A stretch of DNA of 64,000 nucleotides from Thiorhodovibrio litoralis (GTDB taxonomy: Bacteria; Pseudomonadota; Gammaproteobacteria; Chromatiales; Chromatiaceae). Location: contig NZ_CP121473.1 in NCBI RefSeq assembly GCF_033954455.1, positions 2,094,501-2,158,500 of the forward strand. Reading direction: 5' to 3'. Below are positions 26,923-39,630 of the stretch, one piece after another (position 1 is the first letter of the stretch; every line of letters starts with the position of its first letter). Both the position numbers and the translations under genes were made by a program. Under the pieces are notes generated by a model, which searched no databases, was not told the DNA's origin, and saw only the letters and a program-made list of their open reading frames with translations.

Positions 26923-27276
26923 CTACAACGTTTTGGTCAACGGGCAATTTTCAGTGTTTTCATCTTCCAGCCGCTGGGCGGTCTGGCGAATCCAGGTGCG
27001 AATCCCTTTAATGGTCTTGTGCGAGGACAGTTGGCGATCAAGGAGCTTGCCGCGTAACCAGGTCGCCCCCAGCATGGTTGGAACGGCGGTTAGCGCGAAT
27101 ACTGCGTAATTCCATTCGAACTGTTTGTCAGAGACGAAGCTTTGAAACAGTGAAACACAGCCAAAAGCAAGGCTGATCAGGGTGAACAACCAGCCCAGAT
27201 AAAACAGTGCTTCGAGCAGCACCAGCGGCAGGACCAAGGCGAGGATCATGAGTTCAACCACCGAGAGTTGAAGCAT
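26923..27276 (-). CDS. Small membrane protein of unknown function
   Basis: 117 residues with two or three hydrophobic segments (VELMILALVLPLVLLEALFY, LFTLISLAFGCVSLF, YAVFALTAVPTMLGATWL) and a polar, charged C-terminal third. Last gene of a three-gene minus-strand operon, 15 bp after the preceding stop. No family recognised. Confidence 0.65.
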   Translation of the reverse strand: MLQLSVVELMILALVLPLVLLEALFYLGWLFTLISLAFGCVSLFQSFVSDKQFEWNYAVFALTAVPTMLGATWLRGKLLDRQLSSHKTIKGIRTWIRQTAQRLEDENTENCPLTKTL

Positions 27277-27291
27277 GGAAGCCAGCCAGAG

Positions 27292-27549
27292 TCACGCCCA
27301 AATGCGAGGTGTTAGGAGACGTCGATGACGCGCCGCGTCATAGAAGACGAACAATCCTGGGAGCGCAAAAAAAAAGAACGATGTCCCGATGACCGACTCG
27401 ATGAGGGCACCCTCTGACACCATCACCGCCGAGGCCATTATCGCGATGAACAGCGCGGATTCGAAGAGGTTGAGGAAAAGATTTTGCCTGTGCCGCCCGG
27501 CTCGGGTTGCTGCCTTCGACATCCGCCGGTCTGATGAACCTCTGTTCAC
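27292..27549 (-). CDS. Small membrane protein of unknown function
   Basis: 85 residues from a GTG at 27549 that overlaps the stop of the upstream gene (GTGA), which suggests coupling; an ATG at 27522 would shorten it by nine residues. Two hydrophobic segments (ALFIAIMASAVMVSEGALI and SFFFFALPGLFVFY) and basic ends are seen. No family recognised. Middle gene of the operon 28568-26923. Confidence 0.65.
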   Translation of the reverse strand: MNRGSSDRRMSKAATRAGRHRQNLFLNLFESALFIAIMASAVMVSEGALIESVIGTSFFFFALPGLFVFYDAARHRRLLTPRIWA

Positions 27550-28568
27550 TGGCGTGCTTCGATCTCGGCGATAGCGGCCTTGGCCGCGGCTTCATGTTCG
27601 CCAAACACTGAATTCAGCACAGTGAGTTCACCCGGGCCGCCGACCTTGGCGAGTGCCTCGATGGACTCCGCGATTCGTTCCCGGGTCATGATTGCCATGC
27701 TAAGACGACTGCGGACGTCCTGACGGTCGTCACCGGCCGCAGCCAGCATCAGCGCGGCCTCGAGGGAGCGAGGTGTGTAGTATTCATCCAGTGCCTCGAG
27801 CGCATTTTCAGGCGTGACGGGCTCGGGCGCGGCGGAAACGTTTGCCATTAATGCATCCGCGTTGATTGCCCTCGTGTTCATCGCCTCGGCGGCTGCGGCG
27901 CGAACCCCCGGCAAAGGGTCCTTCTCAGCGCGTTCGCGGAGCGCAGCGGATTGATCATTGGACAACCGCAGGGCTTGAGCCGCGGCCATTCCGGCATCGA
28001 GTAAGGCACCGATCTTCTCCGCATTCGTCACACGACCGGATTTCCGGTTGCTCCAAGTAAAATCCTCGAGCTCCCAGCCGGCTTTAGTCGCGGTAATGAC
28101 CGCGGAACGGGCCTCGGCATCGAGATGCGCGAGCAAGGTGGCCTGGTCGCCCTCGAGAAAAACGGCCTCGTCAAAGGCCGGATCACCGATGATGAGCGAT
28201 TCTGCTCCTGTCATGCCAGCAATGACGTTCTGCCGGATGCCTGCACCGACAATTCGGCCAGCTGGCTGGTCGGGCGCGCGAATTTCAAAATCCGTGAAGT
28301 ACCTGATATCGCCAGCGACTCTTTCGCTTGTCGTTTCCACGGCGATGTCAATGTCGTCGATACGACCGCGTAACTGGTGTTGACGCCCCTTTTGATGCAC
28401 CTGGAGTCCCAGCTCCGAGGCCACCTCGGCCATCGCATCGCCGCTGGCATCGATTCTCCAATGCGTCACCCAAGAACCCAGCCCAATGGCGACGATTCCG
28501 GCGATGCTAAGCAGGACGATGCGTCGCTTGCTTGGCAAGTTCTTCTCGCCCGATTTCTGCTCACCCAT
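27546..28568 (-). CDS. Membrane-anchored protein with HEAT-like C-terminal half
   Basis: 340 residues. One transmembrane helix near the N-terminus (RIVLLSIAGIVAIGLGSW, about 17-34), then an extracytoplasmic beta-rich region (about 60-160) and a helical, alanine-rich C-terminal half with a HEAT-like unit (DPLPGVRAAAAEAMNTRA). The ATG at 28568 is preceded by GGAGGTTAGC and is clearly better than the ATG at 28580. First gene of a three-gene operon; the next gene overlaps it by GTGA. It is divergent from the DUF3592 gene cluster at 28.75 kb. Function unknown; it may be a scaffold. Confidence 0.75.
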   Translation of the reverse strand: MGEQKSGEKNLPSKRRIVLLSIAGIVAIGLGSWVTHWRIDASGDAMAEVASELGLQVHQKGRQHQLRGRIDDIDIAVETTSERVAGDIRYFTDFEIRAPDQPAGRIVGAGIRQNVIAGMTGAESLIIGDPAFDEAVFLEGDQATLLAHLDAEARSAVITATKAGWELEDFTWSNRKSGRVTNAEKIGALLDAGMAAAQALRLSNDQSAALRERAEKDPLPGVRAAAAEAMNTRAINADALMANVSAAPEPVTPENALEALDEYYTPRSLEAALMLAAAGDDRQDVRSRLSMAIMTRERIAESIEALAKVGGPGELTVLNSVFGEHEAAAKAAIAEIEARQ

Positions 28569-28750
28569 GCTAACCTCCAATGGTCTTGGCGCCAGTGGTC
28601 AGGTCAATTGCGATGGAGATTCGGCGATTGCAATGCACCCGCTGGCTCGTAATGCCGTGAAGAGGCGACCTTAGCGCGCGATGGGTTCGAGGTCAAAGGC
28701 GACACTGGTGGTGTTGGATGTGCGTTTCCAGGCTGAAAGCGCGGACTCGC

Positions 28751-29530
28751 ATGGGTAGGCGAATGTTTCCGAGTAACAGGTTATGGCAATTGCTCAAGTT
28801 GCTTGTCAGCGCGGTCGCTGGATCCGTCGCCCTGATGATGGTTGCTGCGCTCGGTCTGCTGGCACTTCTCGCCGGGGTGAAAGGTGTGACCCAGCCCACA
28901 ACCGGCTATCTGCCGGTCGCCGGCACAGTCATCGACTATCGCGCGCACCTGTACCGAGGTAACCCAAACAGTTCGAGTCGCAACCAATGGAATCTGGAAA
29001 TCACCGTGGCCTATACCTATACCATCGACGGCACCAGTTACCCGGGGCGCGACACCCTCTTTCCGGCGACCCTTGGGAGCAAATCCGAGGCCGAGCAACT
29101 CGCCGCGGACCTCGCCCGCCGTTTTGCGCAGGGCGCCCCCATCGAGTTGTTCTACAACCCGAGCAAACCGTCCGAGAGCGCCCTCGAGCATCGCTCCTGG
29201 CTTCTCGGCACTCCAGCTTTGGTGTTCGGAGCGCTTTTTCTTGGCGGCGCCCTGGGCTTGGGTGTGATCGGCGTTATCGAATTGCTTCGCAGGCTGCTCA
29301 AGGGCCCGCAAAGCGAACCCTGGAAAGCAGAGTTGGCGCTTTGGCAATGGCTCAAGAAAGCCGCCATCGGGCTCACCGCACTGATCTTCCTGGCTGGACT
29401 GGCTGCCGGCTGGTCTCTCTACCCGACTCAAGTCGCTTTTGTGGTGACCGTCTGCACTGGATTCGCGGTGATCCTGGGATTAGGTATCTGGCGCAATAAG
29501 GCAAGGCGCTCCAACCCGTTCGGTCCGTAA
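28751..29530 (+). CDS. DUF3592-domain membrane protein
   Basis: 259 residues from the ATG at 28751 (alternatives at 28718 and 28763). A transmembrane helix (LLKLLVSAVAGSVALMMVAALGL in two parts, about 12-40) leads into an extracytoplasmic DUF3592-like domain: YLPVAGTVIDYRAH, TVAYTYTIDGTSYPGRD, and PIELFYNPSKPSESALE. Three further hydrophobic segments follow (LGTPALVFGALFLGGALG, IGLTALIFLAGLAAGW, FVVTVCTGFAVILGLG). The role of DUF3592 is not known. First of three same-strand genes, the second of which also carries a DUF3592-like domain. Confidence 0.75.
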   Translation: MGRRMFPSNRLWQLLKLLVSAVAGSVALMMVAALGLLALLAGVKGVTQPTTGYLPVAGTVIDYRAHLYRGNPNSSSRNQWNLEITVAYTYTIDGTSYPGRDTLFPATLGSKSEAEQLAADLARRFAQGAPIELFYNPSKPSESALEHRSWLLGTPALVFGALFLGGALGLGVIGVIELLRRLLKGPQSEPWKAELALWQWLKKAAIGLTALIFLAGLAAGWSLYPTQVAFVVTVCTGFAVILGLGIWRNKARRSNPFGP

Positions 29531-29594
29531 AACCGGTTTGCCATGCAGAGCAAGCAACACATTTTCCGGAATGCCAAGAGGAGGGGCGGCCACC

Positions 29595-30407
29595 GTGGAA
29601 GATCATCAGCTATCACCGCAAGCACGGCAGGCGCGCGATGAAATTCTTGACCTGTTGCTGCAGGGACAAAAAATTCACGCCATTCAGCGATATGTCCAGG
29701 CTTCCGGAAAAGGCCTGGCGGAGGCCAAGACCGTCATCGACCGGCTGAGCCAAGTGCTCGAAAAGCCCGGGCTTGATGAGGCTGAACAGGCGTTCTTGGC
29801 GGGATTTCGCGCCAGCCTGCATGGCGGTGAGCCCGTTTCGCGGGAACAGCCGGCGCCAAAAAGATCGCGGACACCCTCAGCGCGGGATTCTGATGCGGAC
29901 ACCCTTTTGCCGGCTCCGGCGCCGAAGGGACAGTCAACGCCGAGAAGCGTGAAGATAAGTAATCGGTTGTATGGCTTGGCGGGCTTGTTGTTGGCCCTGA
30001 CAGGTCTTTTCTTCGTCGGAAAGAACTTTTTTCTTGCTTCAGGCCAGGACCAGTGGGTGCCAGTCCCAGCTGTCGTGATGCAGTCCTACACTTCGAAAAG
30101 CAGCTCCAAGGGGTCAGTGGATAAGACCTTCGTCAACTTCCACTTCAAGTACAGATACCAGGTTGACGGAACAATATACACTGGAAGTCGTTACTCTTTC
30201 TCGACGCTTGCAGGGGAGCAGAAAGCGGGCGTGGACCGCTTCAGACCTGGTGACAAGCTGACGGCTTACCATCACCCGACATGGCACCACTATGCCGTGG
30301 TTGAGCGCAAGTCGCCTTCCTTCTTCACCTGGGCGTCCGTGCCATTGTTGTTATTGATCGCCATCCCATCAGGCTGGATGCTGTGGACGGGAAAATCCAA
30401 TGGCTAG
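29595..30407 (+). CDS. L7/L12-like helix motif fused to a DUF3592-like membrane protein
   Basis: 270 residues from a GTG at 29595 with GAGGGG eight bases upstream; ATG codons at 29571 and 29538 are alternatives. Residues 24-52 (GQKIHAIQRYVQASGKG then LAEAKTVIDRL) show the KI..I..R..TG.GL.EAK spacing of the ribosomal protein L7/L12 C-terminal domain. A charged linker, a transmembrane helix (LYGLAGLLLALTGLFFVGK), a DUF3592-like domain (FHFKYRYQVDGTIYTGSRY, KLTAYHHPTWHHYAVV) and a second helix near the C-terminus follow. The N-terminal domain would be cytoplasmic. It overlaps the next gene by 8 bp. No function is known. Confidence 0.72.
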   Translation: MEDHQLSPQARQARDEILDLLLQGQKIHAIQRYVQASGKGLAEAKTVIDRLSQVLEKPGLDEAEQAFLAGFRASLHGGEPVSREQPAPKRSRTPSARDSDADTLLPAPAPKGQSTPRSVKISNRLYGLAGLLLALTGLFFVGKNFFLASGQDQWVPVPAVVMQSYTSKSSSKGSVDKTFVNFHFKYRYQVDGTIYTGSRYSFSTLAGEQKAGVDRFRPGDKLTAYHHPTWHHYAVVERKSPSFFTWASVPLLLLIAIPSGWMLWTGKSNG

Positions 30408-32013
30408 CAGGCCATCACTGGAAAAATCCCGGCGCATAGGCGGGCGTTCCAAGGGAATGCGCCATAAGCACCGCGCCGTGACAATAGCGCAACGAGACAG
30501 CCTGCCCGAGTCCTTCGAGTCGTGGCTCGATCCAGACCGTGCGTTACCGGAACCTTCACGCTTCTGGCCAACGGATTTCGGTCGTCCCTGGTGGACGGGC
30601 CCCATCGTGTTGCTCACGGTGATCATCACCTACGCCCTTGTGCAGACAGACGTTTCGGATAAGGCGGATCTGGATTATCTCGCCGTGATGTTCGTCGCGG
30701 CCTGCCTCCCTCTATTCGCCGCCAGCGCGATCGCGCTGCGTCGCTGGATTCCGGCGACTCGCGCAAGATGGCTGAGGAAAAAAGGACGCTGGCGCGATGG
30801 GCTCCATCTTCTCAGCGACAGTCTGCTCTATGTTCGCGGGAACAGTGTCACCATCATCGAGCGCGGCCGGTTAAGTGCGTTGCGCACCAAGCAGGACGCT
30901 GATCAGATCAACAAGAGAGAGAAACGCGATGGGAAGCATCGCCTGCGACCGGCGATCGGATATAGGGATGATCGGGGAGAACAGGCATTCTTGGTGATTG
31001 ATGAGAACCGAGAACTCTGGTGGTCATTGCTCGCCGCCCGCTGGGATGACTGGCGTCGCACTGGAAAGCCACCGCGGGCAGTTGAACCGACACAGGCGCG
31101 CAAGGTGTTAGCTAAGTGGTTGCCAAACATCATTTATTTACAACTTCTTTACATTGTCATGGTGCTCTTAGGCGTCATGCTGTTTTTGATCTTGGCGGAC
31201 TTTGTCGATCCCAACACCGCATTCATCGTGAATGCTGGGCTTGGTGTTTCGATGATGATATTTGGTTTCATTGGCGCCGCAATTGCGCTTCAAAAGCCCT
31301 TGCGCCGCTGGTTCCCGAATCTTAATGTGGAAAACTACGGCAGCGGCTACGCGGGCTTGCTTGGTGCATTTACGATGGTGAGCGTTCTTTACGTCGGCAG
31401 CCAAGGCAATGCCTGGTGGCAAACCGCTTTTGCTGATCGAATACCTGATATCAATTTGGCTGAGGCGATTCAGTACAAGGGCGAAAACTTCATGCTCGGT
31501 CTGCGCGATGTCCGCGTCGCGCAAGGCAGCTTCGGCGTCGACTACGGCGCATATCAGCCTGAGGTCTACAACCATTCTAGCCGCAGATCTGAAACCGGTC
31601 GCTATCACTATGTGGCGCGACTCGTCTCGACCCGTTCCCCAGAAACCTGCGTGTACTTGGGCGCTGTCGAGAATGATCCACGCATTAAGACTAAGCGCCG
31701 AAGCAGCGCGGAGCGCCTCCTAACGCTGGCACCCTATTATCGCGAACCCCTTGATCTGGGCCCCCTTGATCTGGGTTCCCTTGATTTGGGCCGCACGGAC
31801 ACGGCAAGCGCATTCAAAAAGGCACTCGACGACCTGGAAGGCGGTGAAATCCGAAGGTGCCGTAATATGCTCCTCGAACCAATCGCGGATCCAGATGCGC
31901 TTGCCGGAGAAGAGTTGCGCAAGCTTTGGTGGGTCATCCTAGCTCTGCAGCTTTCCCCCTTGGTGCTGTTGTCGATCTGGACTTGGTTCAAATGGGAAAA
32001 CCGCTGGCTCTAA
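30400..32013 (+). CDS. Large membrane protein of unknown function
   Basis: 537 residues. A basic N-terminus of about 65 residues is followed by two helices (IVLLTVIITYALV, YLAVMFVAACLPLFAASAIAL), a cytoplasmic region with a PH-like look (LLSDSLLYVRGNSVTIIERGRLSALR), then three more helices (IIYLQLLYIVMVLLGVMLFLI and following), an extracytoplasmic region of about 150 residues and a last helix near the C-terminus. A 15-bp tandem repeat adds three LDLG units near residues 450-465. It starts inside the preceding gene (8-bp overlap). No family recognised. Confidence 0.7.
   Translation: MASRPSLEKSRRIGGRSKGMRHKHRAVTIAQRDSLPESFESWLDPDRALPEPSRFWPTDFGRPWWTGPIVLLTVIITYALVQTDVSDKADLDYLAVMFVAACLPLFAASAIALRRWIPATRARWLRKKGRWRDGLHLLSDSLLYVRGNSVTIIERGRLSALRTKQDADQINKREKRDGKHRLRPAIGYRDDRGEQAFLVIDENRELWWSLLAARWDDWRRTGKPPRAVEPTQARKVLAKWLPNIIYLQLLYIVMVLLGVMLFLILADFVDPNTAFIVNAGLGVSMMIFGFIGAAIALQKPLRRWFPNLNVENYGSGYAGLLGAFTMVSVLYVGSQGNAWWQTAFADRIPDINLAEAIQYKGENFMLGLRDVRVAQGSFGVDYGAYQPEVYNHSSRRSETGRYHYVARLVSTRSPETCVYLGAVENDPRIKTKRRSSAERLLTLAPYYREPLDLGPLDLGSLDLGRTDTASAFKKALDDLEGGEIRRCRNMLLEPIADPDALAGEELRKLWWVILALQLSPLVLLSIWTWFKWENRWL
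31750..31794. repeat. 15-bp in-frame tandem repeat, three copies
   Basis: TTGAT occurs at 31751, 31766 and 31781, an exact 15-bp period (unit like CTTGATCTGGGCCCC). It adds LDLGP, LDLGS and LDLGR to the protein and resembles the repeats at gene ends at 25.38 and 42.23 kb. Confidence 0.9.
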
Positions 32014-32452
32014 TCGATGCGTCCGCTTCTGGCCGAAACCGGCCGCAAACGTCGCGCGGAACTTTGTGTGACAGTTGTTCGTGTACCATTGTGGGACTTG
32101 ACAACTAGCCTCGAATAATTTGCGACTACTGCAGCCTCAGGATTGGGTTTTTGTATTGCTCCGCCTGGAAGCTGGCTGCCCGCATTTCTCGATAGAGGCC
32201 AACACTACAATCCGAGTTTTCAAGTAAGTGCAGACTGACTCACTTCCAATAGCCGAATAGCCGAAGCGGACGCGGGCTGCTGACACTACCAGGGCCGAGC
32301 GCCTTAACCAACAGTAGATTCCGAATACCCCATTTTTTGTCCGTTCGTTTCTCCAGGGCCGAAACCATTTGCCGATCATTCCCCGCTTGATGATCCCTAG
32401 CATGGTTATCCCAGGTCCGGTCGTTTTCAGCCAGAATGTCAAACTGGCCTTG
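32014..32452. other. Stretch without a recognisable gene
   Basis: About 440 bp between the membrane protein operon and tadA. Short frames on both strands lack start signals and family similarity. No RNA gene or mobile element was recognised. Confidence 0.5.
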
Positions 32453-34536
<2,084 letters not shown>

Positions 34537-34538
34537 GC

Positions 34539-36329
<1,791 letters not shown>

Positions 36330-37241
36330 TTGCGGCAAATTGCCTGGGGCCGCACCAGCCTGATGCTGATCGCGCTTAGCCTATTTCTGAGCGCCTGCGG
36401 ACATGCGCCACGAACTCAAGAATCGGCGGACATCGCTGCCCCTAGCGCCAAGGTCAGCGATGGTGCGCAAGCGCAGCCGCAGGCGCAGGCGCGAGATATT
36501 GGCCCGGTACTGGCACGCCCGCAGGGCGACGGGTTATGGCCGTACGGTCAGCAAGGCGATACTCTTGCCGTGTTTCCACCTTTGCCTGCTGCCGAGCGTC
36601 TTGGCCGGGCAAGCGAGCATCGACCGGGTTCTGTTTACACCTATGTGCTCTACGGGCTCGGCGATGGGCGCAGGCCGCAGCAGACCCGCCCCTGGCGGCA
36701 CACGGAGCTTGAGCTGCTGCGCCTGATCGACACCTATGTGATCGGGGCCCCGGAGGTCGCTAATCAGGATGCTGTCGCGGCGAGTCACGAATTTCTTGTC
36801 CCTGTTTATGCCGGGTTAGACCCGCTGCCGCTTGCCGAGCGCAGCGCACCCGACCTCGCCGATGGCGCGCGCGAAGCGCTGGCCGCGCGGCTCGATGCAC
36901 GGCGCCAGGCCGCGCTGGCAAATCGCTTGAGATCGGCTTCCGGACCTTTTCTGGTTTCGCGCACCACTCCCGAACTCTTGCCCGGGAATGGCGAGGCGCC
37001 GCTGCTACTAACTGACCTCAGCAGCATCGGGCCGGAGAACCTCTATGCTGTGGTCGACGCCTATGACCGTCCGGTTTCGGCAGGCGTTGCCGGCACCAGC
37101 GCCGCATTGGAAGAGCTGCGCCAGCGGCTCGCGCGCATGGGCGCATCGCCGGGGCGCGGCAAAGATGACGCCTGGGTCCATTTGCTCGAATCTTCAGCCG
37201 GCGGTTCGCCACAGATGTCAAAGTCCATGCGCGGAAGCTGA
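36330..37241 (+). CDS. Predicted lipoprotein of unknown function
   Basis: 303 residues from a TTG at 36330 with GGAG nine bases upstream; the ATG at 36210 is the alternative and would add 40 residues. The TTG start gives a compact lipoprotein signal ending in the lipobox LSAC with the acylated C23. After a Q/A-rich linker (AQAQPQAQAR) the mature part includes VYTYVLYGLGDG, LLRLIDTYV and ENLYAVVDAYDRPVSAG, with no family I recognise. It should be anchored to the outer or inner membrane facing the periplasm. A small membrane protein gene follows 98 bp downstream. Confidence 0.7.
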   Translation: MRQIAWGRTSLMLIALSLFLSACGHAPRTQESADIAAPSAKVSDGAQAQPQAQARDIGPVLARPQGDGLWPYGQQGDTLAVFPPLPAAERLGRASEHRPGSVYTYVLYGLGDGRRPQQTRPWRHTELELLRLIDTYVIGAPEVANQDAVAASHEFLVPVYAGLDPLPLAERSAPDLADGAREALAARLDARRQAALANRLRSASGPFLVSRTTPELLPGNGEAPLLLTDLSSIGPENLYAVVDAYDRPVSAGVAGTSAALEELRQRLARMGASPGRGKDDAWVHLLESSAGGSPQMSKSMRGS

Positions 37242-37339
37242 GCGGACGCTTGTCTGCTTCGGGTGGTCCGGTCGTCGCTTGCGCCGCAACGCCGGATGCC
37301 TGAGCAGTCAACGCGTGGTTTATTACAACGGAGGATGCA

Positions 37340-37924
37340 ATGTTTGGCCATCGCCTCGGCAGTCTGTTTCGGTTTCTGATAGGCACCCTGGTGCTGCAGG
37401 GTGCGACCGTGCTGGTCACCTATACCGCGCTGCAGACCGACATTGCGATGACCTGGCCGCTGTTCGTTGCAGTTGGCGCCAGCTCTGGGGTGTTGGTGAC
37501 CCTATGGTTCGAGTCGATTGCCGGTAATGTCAGCGACAAGGTGCTGTCGCGCGCACAGCAGCGCCATTCGCGCGAGCGCGAGAAAATTCGTGTCGAGGCC
37601 GAGCGCCAGCGCGCCAAACTCACAGTCAAGCAGACCAAAATGAAGGGCAACGCCGGCATTAAGCTGCGCACCGGGATCGCTGTCGGCGGCATGGCGGGTG
37701 TTGGCGTTGCCATGATAGTGGCTCAGTTCATGACGGTCGGGCTCTTGACCATTGCGACTGCTGGCGGTGCGGCACTTGGCTACGGGGTGCGGGTGCGACA
37801 GGAACGCCGCCTGCGCAGCCGACTCGAAGATAATCAGAACCTGCTGCTGTCGGAACCGCAGGACGCGCTGCTGGCGCTGGAAGAGCAGCCCAGTAAGCGC
37901 TCGCGCCGCAAGAAACTGACCTGA
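37340..37924 (+). CDS. Small membrane protein of unknown function
   Basis: 194 residues. Two N-terminal helices (LFRFLIGTLVLQGATVLVTY, WPLFVAVGASSGVLVTLWF), a charged central helix of coiled-coil type (QQRHSREREKIRVEAERQRA, about 72-100), then two more helices (GIAVGGMAGVGVAMIVAQF, GLLTIATAGGAALGYGV) and a basic tail. GGAGG lies five bases before the ATG. No family recognised. Its TGA stop at 37922 is the first unit of a 13-bp tandem repeat. Confidence 0.75.
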   Translation: MFGHRLGSLFRFLIGTLVLQGATVLVTYTALQTDIAMTWPLFVAVGASSGVLVTLWFESIAGNVSDKVLSRAQQRHSREREKIRVEAERQRAKLTVKQTKMKGNAGIKLRTGIAVGGMAGVGVAMIVAQFMTVGLLTIATAGGAALGYGVRVRQERRLRSRLEDNQNLLLSEPQDALLALEEQPSKRSRRKKLT

Positions 37925-37973
37925 TCGATTGGTCTGATCGATTGTTTTGGTCGAGTGCTCTGGTCGACTGGCT
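37922..37973. repeat. 13-bp tandem repeat starting at a stop codon, four copies
   Basis: TGATC at 37922 and 37935 and TGGTC at 37948 and 37961 give an exact 13-bp period (units like TGATCGATTGGTC). The first TGA is the stop codon of the preceding gene. Confidence 0.9.
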
Positions 37974-38178
37974 GCCGCGTCTTGCAGCGGGCGCGAAAAG
38001 GCACCTTCCAGACTAAAGTATCTCAAGTCGGCGGATTCCCAGTCGTTACCCATGTCATGAATAAATGGCCGGTCTGGGCATGTCAGCCGCCGGCGGCTCT
38101 TTCGTGATGGCCGCTCCCAACGCAGACAAAGGTTGCGGGTTGGTCGCTAAATGATCGGCTAAAGCCGCGGAGTCGACA

Positions 38179-39438
38179 GTGTTTTCTTTCGATCCATCTG
38201 CCAGCTTGATGAACCCCCTGATGCAAGGCCAGGTCAACCCCGGCCGCGCTCGGGATTCCAGTGTTGAGGGTGCCCAAAGGCGCGACGAGGCCTATCGTGC
38301 GCAATCGGGCGGTCCCGCCGGGGCGGCCATGGCGAAGCTTCAGGAAAACCTGATGAACCGCCTGGTCGAGCAAATCCCCGGCGTTGAGGTCGCGGACCTA
38401 CAAAAACGTGATCCGGCGGACTTCTCCCCGGAGGCCATTGCCGACCGGATCAGCTCCTTTGTGGGCAGAGGGTTGGAGAATGCGCGGACCCAGGGCCGCA
38501 GCGACAAGGAAGTGCAATCGCTGTTCGATAGCGCTGTGCGCGGCATGGAGCAGGGCCTGGCGGAAGCCAAGGATATCCTCTCGGGGCTGAAAATGCTCCA
38601 GGGCGGGGTGGCTGAGCAGGTTGACGAGACCGCCCAGCGCACGCGCGATGCCTTGGCGGAGCTTGACCCTAGCCGTCGGCGTGAGCAACTCGAGGTGAGT
38701 AGCGGAGGCAGCGCCGCGCTGTCCATGGCTGAGCGGTATTCGAGTGCGTCCTCGTTTGAGATGCAGGTGCGCACTCAGGATGGCGATCAGATCACCTTGA
38801 AATTTGGTCAGAGCAGCGAATTTTCTTCCAGCGCCGCCGCCTATGCGGATAGTAACGGCAATCGTGCTGCGGCCTTCTCGATGAGTCGCAGCGAGCAGGT
38901 CGGGTACTCCTTCAGCTTTGAGGGGGGGAACCTTAGCCAGGATGAAATGACCGCGATGAGCGATTTGGTGCGCGATGTGGGTCAGATGGCCGATGATTTC
39001 TTCGGCGGCGACATACAAAAGGCTTTTGATCAAGCCGGTGGCTTGAGCTTCGACGGTTCTCAGATTGCCGCCTTCGAGCTCAATATGAGCCAGTCGCAGC
39101 AATATACCGCGGCTAAAGCCTATCGCCAGACCCAGCAGATTGAGGCTCCGGCGGAAGAGCAGCGGCCCGGAATGCGCCTCGGCCAGTTGATGAACGAGAT
39201 GCGTGATCGCTTCAGTCAGTCGGTGCTGGATTTCCTCGACAACCCAAACGAAGCCGGCACTGGCATCATGCGCGGACTGGTGGAGCAGGACACTCGCATG
39301 CGGGATGCGCCCGCTGAAAGCCAACAGCGGATGCAGGCAAATCTCAATGATCTGCTGAGCAACTTCTACCAGTCGCAGAACCAAGAGAAAACCGCGAATC
39401 CGGCTGATTCTGAGGCGACTTCGGCAGCTGCGGTTTAG
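38179..39438 (+). CDS. DUF5610-domain protein
   Basis: 419 residues from a GTG at 38179 with GGAG six bases upstream. No signal peptide or membrane helix is visible. The region at about 50-155 (DFSPEAIADRISSFVGRGLE, then MEQGLAEAKDILSGL) fits DUF5610. A polar, serine-rich middle (SSASSFEMQVRTQDGDQITL) and a Q-rich C-terminal third follow. The family is known from gammaproteobacteria but its role is not; a secreted or surface role has been suggested for similar Q- and S-rich proteins, which is only inference here. A terminator follows. Confidence 0.8.
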   Translation: MFSFDPSASLMNPLMQGQVNPGRARDSSVEGAQRRDEAYRAQSGGPAGAAMAKLQENLMNRLVEQIPGVEVADLQKRDPADFSPEAIADRISSFVGRGLENARTQGRSDKEVQSLFDSAVRGMEQGLAEAKDILSGLKMLQGGVAEQVDETAQRTRDALAELDPSRRREQLEVSSGGSAALSMAERYSSASSFEMQVRTQDGDQITLKFGQSSEFSSSAAAYADSNGNRAAAFSMSRSEQVGYSFSFEGGNLSQDEMTAMSDLVRDVGQMADDFFGGDIQKAFDQAGGLSFDGSQIAAFELNMSQSQQYTAAKAYRQTQQIEAPAEEQRPGMRLGQLMNEMRDRFSQSVLDFLDNPNEAGTGIMRGLVEQDTRMRDAPAESQQRMQANLNDLLSNFYQSQNQEKTANPADSEATSAAAV

Positions 39439-39509
39439 CGACGCAAGTCCTCACCTCGCAGGCAGTAAAGCGCGGGGAGGGCTCCATCACATGGTCTTTT
39501 CTTCTTCGG

Positions 39510-39537
39510 CGGCACAGGGATGTGCCGTTTTCTTTTT
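39510..39537 (+). terminator. Rho-independent terminator of the DUF5610 gene
   Basis: CGGCACA pairs with TGTGCCG across the tetraloop GGGA, followed by TTTTCTTTTT. It lies about 70 bp past the stop codon. Confidence 0.85.
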
Positions 39538-39630
39538 CTGTTCTAATTCTGCTCTAAACGTCCCTGACCCGCATGGTCCAGACTCCCGACCAGCCCGCGG
39601 AATGTCCGTGTGATTCACACGGAAAAGCCG

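Noticed and set aside
38179-38181. GTG start of the DUF5610 gene as an error
   Set aside because: GGAG lies six bases upstream and the protein similarity begins soon after, so GTG is the best start.
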